Made by a program: the position numbers and the translations under genes | Notes under the pieces: model-generated | Told to the model about the DNA's origin: nothing | Database searches by the model: none | The model's input: the letters and a program-made list of their open reading frames with translations, nothing else | Assembly: GCA_000934385.1 (NCBI GenBank) | Contig: KN880444.1 | Location: 62,001-126,000 of the forward strand | Direction: 5' to 3' | Length of the DNA: 64,000 nt | DNA from: Cylindrobasidium torrendii FP15055 ss-10 | Taxonomy: Eukaryota > Basidiomycota > Agaricomycetes > Agaricales > Physalacriaceae | Shown here: positions 1 to 10,888 of the stretch, piece by piece | Position numbering within the stretch: position 1 is the first letter of the stretch | Layout of the letters: every line of letters starts with the position of its first letter

Positions 1-453
1 ACTCTTTGGCGCGATCCACGTCTTTCCGCCGTGCCGACGCGTTACGTTCAAGTCATGGAAGTACCCTTTCGACGCCTCTTTCACCCTACACGTCGTTTAG
101 CCCTCCTTCCACCTCTGTCGCGCGCCGTCCAGACTCAAGGAGGGTGAACAGAACACTCACAAATGTCGCCGGTCCGCTACAATCTTGTCGTAGTCCAAAT
201 ACGCCGCAAGCTTCTCCTTCATGGACTTCCGCACCGTTGTCGGTCGTTCTCGCACACCCAGTGGTCGGCTCAAGTATGGTAAAGCCTCATGCGAATATGG
301 CTCTTCGTAGGGTACATTCCTGTCGGGGTCCGGGAGTAACACTTTCTCATGCTCGGGTTTGTCCTCTCGTACGGCCAGAGACGTATGAAGCGCCCGTCTA
401 CAACAGGCTCGCCGAATGGGAAGTCCAGCCCGGGGAAGCCAGCTCATGGACAT
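1..453 (-). CDS. ATP10: Mitochondrial ATP synthase assembly factor Atp10 (5' part, runs off the left edge)
   Basis: Atp10 helps assemble the Fo sector of mitochondrial ATP synthase at the inner membrane. Exon 1 ends at 161 and exon 2 runs from 85 to the edge; the 75-nt intron (160-86) has a GTGAGT donor, a CTAAAC branch site and a TGTAG acceptor. Splicing restores the family signature: RPLGV then a Lys-rich KEKLAAYLDYDKIVADRRHL stretch, then GYFHDLNVTRRHGGKTWIAP. The N-terminus is Arg-rich with few acids (PIRRACCRRALHTS), as expected of a mitochondrial presequence. I chose the Met at 453; a second Met lies two codons on (447), and the open frame extends upstream without family-like sequence. 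The C-terminal half is outside the window. Identity is confident from the conserved N-terminal block. Confidence 0.85.
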
Positions 454-662
454 GGTGGCGCAGAAAACAGAGTGATCGAGATATATCGGACCGCTTTCCC
501 GAGCATTGTATCTGCCATCAAGCAATGTTGTTTTATTTTGTCAATGTTCAGCAGAAAGCATTATCGATACAAAGAAAGTCCAAACGGTAGCTTAGATGTA
601 TTGTACGTGTTGTAGAGGGTATTTACGTTAAAAAGTCTTATCACGTCCCATAAATGAAGATT

Positions 663-3107
663 CTAAGTGCATGTGAGATTGAGCGCCTCCAGCGTGTTGA
701 CACCAGGGTAGAACCAGAAAGTAACTCCGAGGATAACATAGAGACCTGTTCAGGCGATTAGAAAAATCAAAGGAAATTTTGGGAAGCCCTTACACATGAG
801 AATCATCCCTTCCAGCCAGTTTGACTTGCCGTCCTGGACGACATAGTTCACAGTCAAGACTGCAGAGCGTAAGAGTCATGTCGCTGAGATAATATCGGAC
901 TTACCAGAAAGGAAGAGAGCGACCGACTCGTACGGGTCGAAGAGTAGAGTAAGAGGCTTGCCCATTATCCACGCAAGGACGACGCTGAACCTAAACACGG
1001 CGTAAGAATTCGTGAGCAATTTGGTGAAAGACGAAGCAACGTACGGAATGACGAAAAGAGCAATTTGGATGCTTGATCCCACAGCAACACCCAGCGACAG
1101 GTTCAGCTTGTCTTTCACAGAGACCATGACGGCAGTGGCGTGCTCGGCAGCGTTGCCAACGATGGGAAGTAGGATCATCCCAACAAACTCCTTGCTGATA
1201 CCGCTCGTCTCGGCCAAACCATCGATAGAGCTGACCAAGAACTCCGCAGTCACAGCAACAAGCTTAACAGCAGTTAGTTTCAATTGAGAGAAGTGTGAAG
1301 GCAACGTACAACGGTGACGACAACCAAGAGAGCAATGCACAACGGGAGACTAGTCTGCGGCGTCTCCTCTTCCTCTTCTTCCATTTCGATGGGAGCCTCT
1401 TCGTCAGGGTTAGGCGAGGCAACCTTCTCCTTGCGCCTGAGCATATCCATCTTGAATGGGCTCCTTCCCCCGGAGTATTGGCTAGATTTCACGGTGTGTT
1501 CGCCCTCGTCACTGTATAGCGCAGTGTGTGACCACAATTGGAACACCAGGTAGGAAATATAAACTAGGTTATGTTCAATATTTGTTTCTTGAGCCAATGG
1601 CCGAAGCACTCACTAAAGAGGAGAATAATAGCGACCTGGGAACGGTACATTAGCACACACGAACAGAGTTGGATTATGAATGCGTACACCATGGCTGAGG
1701 CTCAGGATATCCGAGGTCTCGTCGTTCGTGGGATCGTCCGTGACCGCGAAATGGAACGCAGCCGGGAGGAGCACCGCAATAACACTGATGGTAAGCAGAG
1801 ACGAGTTCATCTGTGACGAAACTAAGTTAAGCTGGTTAGCCAATACACCTCCTCGACGGGAAGAGAAACACGGACCAAGTCCGAATCCTTGTTCTTGATA
1901 TTTGATACCACCGGCAAAGAAACACATTCCCAATACAAGCACTGGTTTACGCGGTCAGAACAATGTTTAGCTAGAATAGCGCCCAACGTACATAAATTAC
2001 TGAGGATAGATCCGATCACTGTGGGCAATATGTGAGCACAGAGGTTCAGTGTAAGTAGGTTCCAGGCGCACAGGAGGACTGGACGATGTCGAGCTCGCAT
2101 TTCGTCAAAGCAATGATCTAAAAGTGGTTAGCAACATAGTCTCGCCTATGAAGCGCCGTTGCAAACTCACGGCGACAATGAGTTCAACACTGGTGGAAAC
2201 GGGGGTCAGTGCAAGGAACGGATCGTCATTAGAATGAGGACATACGCATTGCCCTATGAGTGAGGTCAGAGGATTGCTACTTATGACGGACTAGAATATA
2301 AACACACCAAAGTGGCGTTCAGCAGGCCTGCTAACGTCTGGCCAACACGCATTGAAAGCTCGTCGGTGGCAAAGGCTAGGAGCTAGAACACTATGTCAGA
2401 CGGCGCAATGTACTATTTTAGACGCTGCGCACCTTCGCAAGGGGGATAATGGCTAGGAACGCAACTGCGAGGGCATTAGAGACATGACCACGATTGGGGC
2501 GGGAGGCAATACGCACAGACAAAGATAAGGGTATCTTTCTCTCCAGCAAACACGAAATGCATCGCCCACTGGTACGGGCGTTAGCATGAGATGGTCAAGG
2601 GTGGGGCGAGTGAGCGCATACGGAGATGGGAATAAATGCTAGCAGTATATTTAACCCTATGAATCGAAGATTAGCCACCGGGGAAATGGGGCGATGCAAG
2701 AAACGACAAACATGAGGAGAGTGCGATGGTCCGTAAACTTTGCAAGACGGTGGGAGCGGGCCCGACAGGCTTTTCTGGCTGCATCAGGATGGTCGTCATA
2801 CGATGAAGGCTGAAGTCGACAGAGCGGCGCGTTGAACGACGGCGAGCGTGTGCGGTAAGTGTGGGACTTGTCGGAGGGGCCAGGTCGATGGCGGTAGCCT
2901 TGCGGGAGCGTAATTCGCCTGGGCGTTCTGCAGTCGAGTCGATACTTGTTGGCTCCTCAGAGAAATGGGGTTCGGGACTGGACATGCGCGGTTTGTCTGC
3001 GCTTTCCGTTGACGGGGCGACCACCGTGGGTTCGTGGGTACCATGGCTGGATGCTGCTTGCTTTTCAGTAGCGAATTAGCGGTGAAGACAGCTAAGTACT
3101 CACACAT
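663..3107 (-). CDS. Vacuolar-type Ca2+/H+ exchanger (CAX/VCX1 family), 17 exons
   Basis: This is a CaCA-superfamily antiporter that would move Ca2+ into the vacuole in exchange for protons. The spliced protein has a Ser-rich cytosolic N-terminus and about 11 membrane segments. Both alpha-repeat signatures are present: GNAVELIVA in the first half and GNAAEHATAV in the second, with an acidic linker (MEEEEEE) between halves. Other family blocks are GSILSNLLLVLGMCFFAGG, SSLLTISVIAVLLPAAFHF and MGKPLTLLFDP. The end is FWFYPG followed by a short tail and stop at 663-665. I count 17 exons. ATG at 3107 gives a 4-nt coding first exon, joined at 3053 to read MSSSHGTHEP. Exon 7 is only GGCAATGC (2246-2253), exon 8 is 19 nt (2171-2189) and exon 10 is 27 nt. 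Every junction keeps frame. A possible extra short intron near 1850 is unresolved because the frame stays open. Confidence 0.88.
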
Positions 3108-3772
3108 GCGAAATAGTTGTTGGCTGATGATTGGCGTCAAAAGGAAAGAACAACGTTATTGTCTAGCTTCTTTTTGGACAGATGATGTAAATCCAACACC
3201 GTCACGACGGGGAGTTCTTGGAGGCTTGTTTCGACAGGCTAGTGTCGTTTAAAAGAGCGGAAATATACGAGAGAATGGCGGTGTGAAAAGATCGGCAGGA
3301 GTAGGTTGCAAAGACTGGGGATAGCTTCAGGAATAGCTGTTCAGTTTGGCTGTCCTAACCAGAGCAGTGGAATTGCATCTGGTAACACTCCGATCGTCTA
3401 TTAATAGATTGTATGACACGCGCTCCGAAGTCCGACAGAAATGGACCAAAAACCTTTCCCACACACTATAAGCTAAAAGCCAAAAACCGGAGAGCACGTC
3501 TACACGAGAACGAATTATACATGTTCATGATAGAATGGCCATCATTATTGCTCTTCTTGCATTCTTACGGTCAACCATGTACCTTCTGTGTAGCCGTCAA
3601 ACCCCTAGGTACTGCGGGCACCCCGAGCGCCCTTGTTCAAATTTCAACGTAGACGTAGCGAGTGCATAAATGACTATTATGATTATTCAAAGAATTCTGT
3701 GCAATACGACTAAAATACAACGCCGTAGCGTCTCCTCATGCCGTCAATTGTTAAATATTTTCCGAGCGCAGT
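3108..3772. other. Intergenic, exchanger promoter side
   Basis: This 665-bp gap holds the upstream region of the exchanger and the 3' flank of the F-box gene. I see no ORF with family features, no repeat and no clear motif. Confidence 0.5.
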
Positions 3773-6115
3773 CTAACCCAAATATGCGAAAGACACCGCC
3801 CCGTACAACCCGTCCTCGCGCCCAAGCATGCCGTTCCCGCGCAAAATCTGTAAAACAAACCGTTAGGATCGTGGGCAACAACGGCATAGAAGCTAATTCT
3901 GCTTACCTCCATCTTGCGGGCATGCCAACCAACCCCACTGCCGACATTGCCATTGGCGTCAGCCAGTCTCTCGTACTCTTGCCTGAGAGGATGTTCCGGG
4001 GCAAGCCCGCGCTGAAGAACGCTAGCGCCGTCCTTGTGGACCCAGCCACAGGCAGTGTCGACGTACCAGCCACGCCCGCCCTTGCTGCGGATGGTCTTCC
4101 AACCATTACCTCCTCCGCCGAGTCCTGCAAGCACACATGTTGCCAGTTCGACAACACGTAAGTGTGTACGCACTGGTTTCGGCGCAGTCAGGCTGAGTGA
4201 GAACGGCGGACAACACAGTGGCTGGATCAGGTGAGTGTGCAGCGCAATGCACGACTGTCGCGTGGAGGTCGCAGTTGCGAGAGGAAGCGCGTCGCCGGCA
4301 CGCAGGCCGCAGCTCAGCTCGGGCGACGTACCCAGCAAGGTAAGAACCTCGACATTCTTCGCCTTCGTCTCGACGAACTTGGCGATAGATTCGATACCAA
4401 GGTCCGGGATAAATGAAAGACCAAGTGAGCGAAGAGATGATTGGGAGGGTGCATGGACCAGGATGTCTTCAGTCACGGGAGAGCTGGACAGGTCAAGGTA
4501 AACGAGTTGTCCGCTAGTGAAGCACGGGGCCTTCGTTACGATGATTTCGAGGTCCTCTTCGGTGATTGGAGACGAGAACGTATGATCCCCAAAGAGGTTC
4601 AGTTCGGTAATTTTACTGGTGACGGCAGAGTCGACGAGCAGGTCGCGAATGCTCTCGCTGGTGAGGCGGACACATCGGGCGAGCGCAAGGGACTTGAGGC
4701 GTACAGTCTGCGACTGACCCAGGTCGAAGAGGAGCTCCGGTGTCACACGTGTTGCAGAAAGGTCCAGATGGGTTAACGAGGGGAACGACAAGACGAACGG
4801 CCTGAGAATGTTGGGAAGAATCGACTTGACACCACGAAGGCCAAGCCGTTGGAGGCCAGGGAATGACAGTGGCTCCTCAACACGACTACGCCGTGTGTCG
4901 TCGTCGCCGTCAGGTTTGATGATATGAACGTTGACAAACTCTGTGAGGGCCGTAACAAACACTGCGCTAACACACCCGGTAAGATCGATCGCCTCCAAGT
5001 CCAGGCACTGTCGGCGTCGCTCACGCGCCTCCTCCTCAAAGTCGCAAGTGTCGACCATGGAACGTCCCCTGGAGTTCCTGCCCCGTCCACGAGAAGGGGC
5101 CCCTCTTAGAAACAGTTCGCTGAGCACGGGATACGTTAATGCCCCGTCCATGTACTCGGTGGCCCCGAATGTAACGAGGTTCGGAGTTTCCTAGAAAAGC
5201 TGTTAGCAATAGGGAAATAATCAAGACATAGAAATGGCGCACTTTGAGAACTGCTTCCACTCTCTCTCCTGTGACAAAGCGGCTGTTGACCCCCTCCTCC
5301 ACGGAACGGCGCATACCGATCGTCCGGAAGTGGTTGAAGTCGAGATGGCGGACAAAGCGTCCAGGCCGGGTATCCTGTGTTGTCGGCACTGTGATGGCAT
5401 AAGATGAGGACAGAATAGGCGTGAATGACGGACGGCGCTTACCATAAACATTCGGATCCTGCTTCCTCATGACGCGCTGGATGGCGTCCGAAATGGAGCG
5501 CATAAGCTCCCACCGGGCGGGGCTCTGGCTTTTGTGTCTAAAGCGTCGGGGGCTAGGCTCGCGGGAAGGGAATGGCGACAGCAGGTCAAAGGGAATGGAT
5601 TCGTCGGGCATTGGAGTGGCCAGCGACTCGAGAATGCTTTCCCGCAGACTCTTCGTTGCATCCTCGTCGCTCGTGTTGTCGAGTCGCCTGGTGAGCAGCG
5701 CAGACTGTGTAGCAGCTTTGACGGTGTTCTCCATGACCTGGTCGACCGTCTCTTCATCAAACTCCCAGGCAACCTCCTCGACCAATGTCAGCCATCCTCG
5801 CGGCAACCGAACCTCCAGGTTCCGCCAAAGCCATGGCTTGGCAGCTTGATACCAGTCATGGTTGACAAGGCAGAGGTTCTTCAGTGTCCGGCGTGTCGTA
5901 GGTTCGGACCAGTGCGCAGGGGGAAGTGCCGATGGAAAGGAGCATGGGGCCCCAATTGGCGGGGTCAAGGCAGATGGAGTGGTATTATTGTCGAACGTGA
6001 ACAATGGATCCAGTGTGGGCTGCTCTGGAGCAAACGTCGAGTAGTAGACATGGCAGCATATGATGTTGAGGAGTTCGGCAGGGTACTCGAGTGCACGTTC
6101 TGTTGTGTCGACCAT
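3773..6115 (-). CDS. F-box/LRR protein (substrate receptor type)
   Basis: The N-terminus (residues about 8-120) has an F-box-like pattern: LEYPAELLNIICCHV, then LKNLCLVNHDWYQAAKPWLWRNLEV. The second half carries degenerate leucine-rich repeats (FPSLTHLDLSATRVT, LKSLALARCVRLT, LVYLDLSSSPVT, LRSLGLSFIPDLG). Such proteins join SCF ubiquitin ligases through Skp1 and pick targets with the repeats; the target here is unknown. Introns: 5242-5191 (AAA|GAA joint), a last one near 3913-3848 leading to an end of AYLG with stop at 3773-3775, and a probable in-frame one near 5443-5390 (GTAAGC to CACAG), which would remove 18 codons not needed for the fold. The start at 6115 is the first Met of the F-box frame. 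The C-terminal block with GGRGWYVDTACGWV looks like a conserved tail of one fungal F-box family, but I cannot name an orthologue. Confidence 0.8.
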
Positions 6116-7071
6116 GGTGGTAGACGGTTGAGGATCAATGAGTCACGGTCGTAATCAAACAATGAGCACGTTTTGTGGGCAGAACTTGAAAGCGAAGGCA
6201 AGGGCAAGTTGGGGACTCGGCAATCCAGTCCGATGTCTTTATGTACCGTCGAAGACATCACGTGGACGGGTAGGCAACACGCCATTAAATGAGACGATGA
6301 GCAGGGCGCGCGGAGCGTACACTCAAACGTGCATAATAGGTCATGGGGCTCCGGCGGGGGTCGCATGTATTGTGATCACCACACGAACATGGCATAAAAT
6401 ATTGGGTAAGTCGGACGCAAATCAAGAAAGGTTGAAACATCGAGGGGACATGCTCGACGGAATAGATGTTCGATATTCTTGTCTTTTTTGCGGGGAAGGT
6501 GCGGGGAAGCAGTAGAAAGGCGAGAGACGAGTCAAGTGGCACATCATTTGACGACAACAAGATCGCGGGATGGTGGTATCCCTCCGCGAAGTAGCCGAGA
6601 ACAGGCAGGCAGGCAGACGGGCTACTTTTTGGGGCGTCGAATGCCAACTTTCGCGGAGAGATTCTAGGAATCGTCCAGGAATGGCTTCCAGCTGGATTCC
6701 AGAGATGTCTTCTCGCTTACGGAACGTCATAAAGAATCGACATTGGCTGTTTTGCGCGGTCATGTTTCCAGACCAGTGGTGTCAATCCACCCATTAATGA
6801 ATGTCACCCGATGGGCCAAGCACAAGGAAAGGAGGTCGTTTTCGACAACCTGGTGATGGATATTTGCATAGACTTTGTGTGGGAGAAGTTGTCACTAACC
6901 TTTGGGACCGAAGTAGTACTGGTAGCAGTCTCGAACGAATAACTTAAATATTAAATGACGTTTTATCTTACTGAGGACGTTGTAGATGTGCTACCAGGGA
7001 GAGTAGCGCTGGCGTTGCTCTGGGTTCAGAACGTTCACTCGTTGGTGGTCATTTTTTCATTAAAGTATGCC
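6116..7071. other. Intergenic, no gene seen
   Basis: This is the promoter side of the F-box gene and the 3' flank of ERG28. Several ORFs of 60-130 codons occur on both strands, but none has family motifs or consistent splice extensions. Confidence 0.5.
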
Positions 7072-7678
7072 TTAGGGCCGAGTATAGAATTCGTATTGCT
7101 GAAACATCCAAATCAAGGAAACAGCTACAAAGTGGTGATGAGAAGTGAGGAATAGTGTGCGCCATATTGCTCACTGGACACGATAACTGGGCTAATTGAG
7201 CCGCGGTTGAAGCCAGTGCTCTTGAAGATGAGAATTTCGGACGCAAAGTGTCCGAACGCAATTAAGTATGAAATTAGCGCAAGGTCATACACGCTATAAA
7301 TGGCGGTTAGCGCGTGTTCGACGATTCCTTGCCAGGACGTACTGCTTCTCGGTGATATTGTACGCCGCATACATGCGAATGGCAGCCGACGCTAGAGTCC
7401 AGACGGCGAATGTGCGTGCTTGTATGCTAGTTACTGAGCAAAGCTTAGGTGGGATGGACAGTTTATGCACTTCAAAACGTACCATGAACATTGGAATACA
7501 CCTGCTGTGTCAATTTTGTAGTGACAAAGTTCTGCACAGAGTTGAAAACCGCCGTGAATGCCACAAATAACATCCATTTGGGAAGTAGACCGGAGGCCTG
7601 TGGAAGATCTGAAGCTGCATAAGTCCATGGAAATCCCGTGGCCTATTTTTGCTGACAGGGCTGGAGAAACGCGAACAT
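7072..7678 (-). CDS. ERG28: Ergosterol biosynthesis scaffold Erg28
   Basis: Erg28 is a small ER membrane protein that tethers the C-4 demethylation complex (Erg25/26/27) in ergosterol synthesis. The spliced product shows the family from end to end: GLLPKWMLFVAFTAVFNSVQNF, IQARTFAVWTLASAAIRMYAAY, YDLALISYLIAFGHFASEIL, SPVIVST and SLIWMFQQYEFY, ending in TRP with stop at 7072-7074. These give four hydrophobic segments and roughly 150 residues, normal for the family. Internal introns keep frame, with joints at NVH|VTS, EK|HVYD and VIVS|TVS. The first exon is tentative: ATG at 7678, then a 42-48-nt intron with a weak GTCAGC donor, giving a start like MFAFLQPS. The gene lies about 170 bp from a divergent gene, so the two probably share a promoter region. 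Confidence 0.88.
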
Positions 7679-7848
7679 CCTCTTGGAGCCTGCGAGTAGG
7701 AGTCGCGAGAAGGCGGAAGCCAAACCGAAGCAACACACCAGAGCACGCGTACCACGCGACTTTTTCGATCGCATCAGTGTGCCGATCCCGGCAAGCGTGA
7801 GCCGCCTTTGACGGGAGCGACAACGGTCTGTCTGTAATGGTGTTCACC

Positions 7849-10490
7849 ATGAATGGCCCAGCGTCGTCGTCAGCACAGTCCATGCCTAAGGAACGGACCC
7901 CGTCACTCAGGTCAACTGCGAGCAACTCAAGTATTGCGAGCGGTGCTAGCCTGACCCGCCGACCCCGCACTCGCACTCGCTCGCGTCCGCCAACAGGAGG
8001 TTCGGACACTGGCAGAACATCGGATGAGAGGATGCTGGAGCCAGCCCCACGCAACGTGCGTCGCCTCACAGCGCTAGCTCTGCTTTTACTCAATTTCTAT
8101 AGCCCAATCCAAACCCAGCACGGAGTCCACCTTCTGCGTTTATCGTGCCGGCAGGGATGGCGACGACTAATGTTCGCGACTCATTCATGTCGCTGCAGTC
8201 GGCAGCATCGTCTTCGCTGTATCCATCCACGTCCACAGTTTCCGGGACCGAATCTCCGCCGTCCCCAAGGTCAATGGTCTTTCCCGACGAATACGACGTT
8301 CCTGTCGTGGATGATTACGACGGAGATGATGTATCGTACAGGCTTCGCTTGCTGGTCAACAACTCGTACTTCCTACCACCAGCTCACGCAAAGCCCGAGC
8401 TTCCCCCCGCTCCGGCTGCACCAGCGCGGAAATCAAGCGCACCCACTCTATTTGAACTCTTCCGCGGCAAGTCACGGTCAAAACCGACGACGCCCACCAG
8501 CGCCACCCCATCGGCGCCGCTACCGGGTCCAATTTTACGCACAACATCTGACCAAAGTACGCTTGGAATGCGCGCACCCCCAGCTGCCAGTCAACCTCGA
8601 CCTTCAATCCCAGCCGCGCCTCAGGACCGGGCAGGACGTGTGATGATTGTGCACGAGAGAATGACAGACTTGGCTGGAGCAGCGAAGCAGGCGGAACTAG
8701 ATATGAAGACGCGCGCAGTCCAACGCTTCCCAGACCCATTCGACGACGTGATCGATCCTACGGACGCCGTTGATGTTCCGCTGCCATCCGCCAGATATCC
8801 GTTCGCCGTCCAAACTTCTGCAGCCCATGGCCTTGGGGTCCAGGACTCCGTTGGCGCAGCCCTCCTCGCAGACAGGTTGCCTCCAGCGCATACTGACCCG
8901 GATGCGGACTGGCGGAAAGAAATTCTACGAGTCGCTGTGAACCATTCCATGGACAATCTAAACTTGCGTAGTGACAGCTCCCCGGCATCAAATAAACCCA
9001 GTGGCGCTGGCCGCAGAAATTTCGGTAGTCTCAACTCTACCGCCAGCGATAGTGGTCTCGACTCGTCCAGGATGTTCCCACCACCACTCACTCGCAATCG
9101 TGGTATGTCCAGTCCGGCCCCACGACACACGGCGTTGGATTCATCAACAACGACGCCAGTGACGACTCCGCCTCGGAGGGTCATTAATCCTTTATACTCG
9201 CTGTCACAGACAGATTTAATAGAGGGGGTACCTGCACCGTCACATCCTGCAGTACGAAAATCCGTGTCGACGCCAGGTTTTGGGCAATCACCAAGCGCCG
9301 TTCCTCCTGTCCCCAGTCTCCCGCCGTCTGTTCGCACAGTATCTTCCAGTAATGCAGCCAGCCAAACGCCTGTAGCAAGTGAACCTACGGAATCCATCTA
9401 TTCAGACGCTCATGATGAATTCTCTCGTTCATCTTCAAGATTGTCGTATTTCACGCAAGACTCGCCCACAGCCTCTACGTTCCATGACGCCCCGCATCAT
9501 TTTGGTAGTTCCCTGGGACAGCAACAGAACCAGCGTTCGGGTGCTTCTCGACGCTCTAGCTTCGACAAGCCAGACACAAGGCGCGAGGGCCAGCGCTCTC
9601 CTCCGCCACCGAGACCGTCAACATCGATATCCATCATACCGTTGTCGCCTCCGCCACGTTCTCCTTTGCGTCAAATGTCGCACAAGTTCCTGCAACCGGC
9701 CGACCCAAACACATCAGACGATGAGCCAGGACCAATCTCCTTAAACATTCCAGAACCTGGTCCAGTGGACCCGAGCTTTCCCTCACCACCGCTACCTGGT
9801 TTGCGACTTCAGAGTCCGAAGAAGGATGCTGATGTTCGTCCTGCCCTGTCCACGTCGCCCATGTCCTTCTTCGACAGCATACAATCCCAACCGAATGCAA
9901 TGGACGACCTTGACGAGTCTGATGAGGATGAAGACGAGGAGGAGGTACAGAGGCGTCTTGCCCGGCTTGAAAGAGAGAGACGGAAGTCCGAGTCGCGATA
10001 CAGGGCACCTTCACCCTTGCCCCGCCCGGGACGCTCGTCTGCGGACGCAGGCCCGCGCGAAAAACCATCACTAATGCGTCTGCGGAACCACTCGACACCT
10101 CACGTATCGCGTTCACCGTCAATGCGTTCGACTTCGTCGCAATCCTCGCTGCCATTCGGAGTTACAGATCCCAAGCAGCCGATAGGGTATGCGCCGCAAC
10201 GGTCGTTTTTCGCAGACAAGAGCGGTGTGGCGGAGTCCGCGTTTGATTTCTATCGGTACGCGCAGGAGCACCCTATGCCAGACACAACCACTCTAGCGAG
10301 TGGGAGTGACAGAACTGGAAGCAAGCGAAGGCCTGCTACGGCGGATGATGCTAACACACGACTGAGGCAGAAGGCTTCAGTCAAGAGACTCGATGGGTTG
10401 ATGATTCAGCATATGGAGGCAGAGAAAGAGCGGTTAAAACGTATTGCTTCGAACATTTCGGGTGGTAGCCCACGACGCGCACCCCCGTAG
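7849..10490 (+). CDS. Ser/Pro-rich protein of unknown function
   Basis: I do not recognise this protein. Two exons (7849-8055 and 8103-10490) are joined over a 47-nt intron with GTGCGT donor and CTATAG acceptor; the joint reads APRN|PNPNP. It has about 860 residues, mostly low-complexity Ser, Pro, Thr and Arg, suggesting a disordered scaffold. Ordered-looking islands are a 60-residue N-terminal block (FPDEYDVPVVDDYDGDDVSYRL ending near LLVNNSYFLPP), a block near MKTRAVQRFPDPFDDVIDP, an acidic run (DDLDESDEDEDEEE) followed by a basic helix RRLARLERERRK, and a C-terminal helix QHMEAEKERLKRIASN. Start could be 7837 or 7849; 7849 has the better context (CACCATGA). No membrane segment or signal peptide is visible. 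Confidence 0.75.
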
Positions 10491-10888
10491 GAACACTCAC
10501 TATATCTTCTTTCTTTCTTATGCCTATGCATATTTATCATTGGTGTTTATATGTCGTGTTCTTTTACCTCCCTGTTGTTCCCTTTTGGCCTTCTCACACA
10601 ATTCAAACGTTCCAACTACTTTTTTGATATCTTGCATGCTTGTACACCATACATATTATATACCGTTCAGTAGCTCGTTATACCCCTCACTTTTCGGTCC
10701 TTACTCCTCTTGCTTATATACGAACGCTACCTACTCTCCCCCTACTTGATGAATACCAGCAGAACGTTGCAGGGCCTTGATTCAATGCAAGGATAGGATA
10801 GGATGTACATTGTGAGAGTTACAAGAAAGAGGTAATGCTAGTAATTACACCAACGGAATAAAGTTCGTTGGGCGTCCACCGCTAGAGC
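10491..10888. other. Intergenic between convergent genes
   Basis: This holds the 3' flanks of two converging genes. It is T-rich just after 10490. I see nothing else. Confidence 0.5.

Noticed and set aside
5534..6154. A 206-codon plus-strand frame
   Set aside because: Antisense to the F-box/LRR exon, whose F-box motif fixes the coding strand.
7837..8643. Unspliced 268-codon reading of the Ser/Pro-rich gene start
   Set aside because: Read-through of the 47-nt intron at 8056-8102; splicing joins the exon to the long conserved frame instead.
8621..9397. A 258-codon minus-strand frame
   Set aside because: Shadow of the large Ser/Pro-rich exon at 8103-10490; no motif or plausible splicing.
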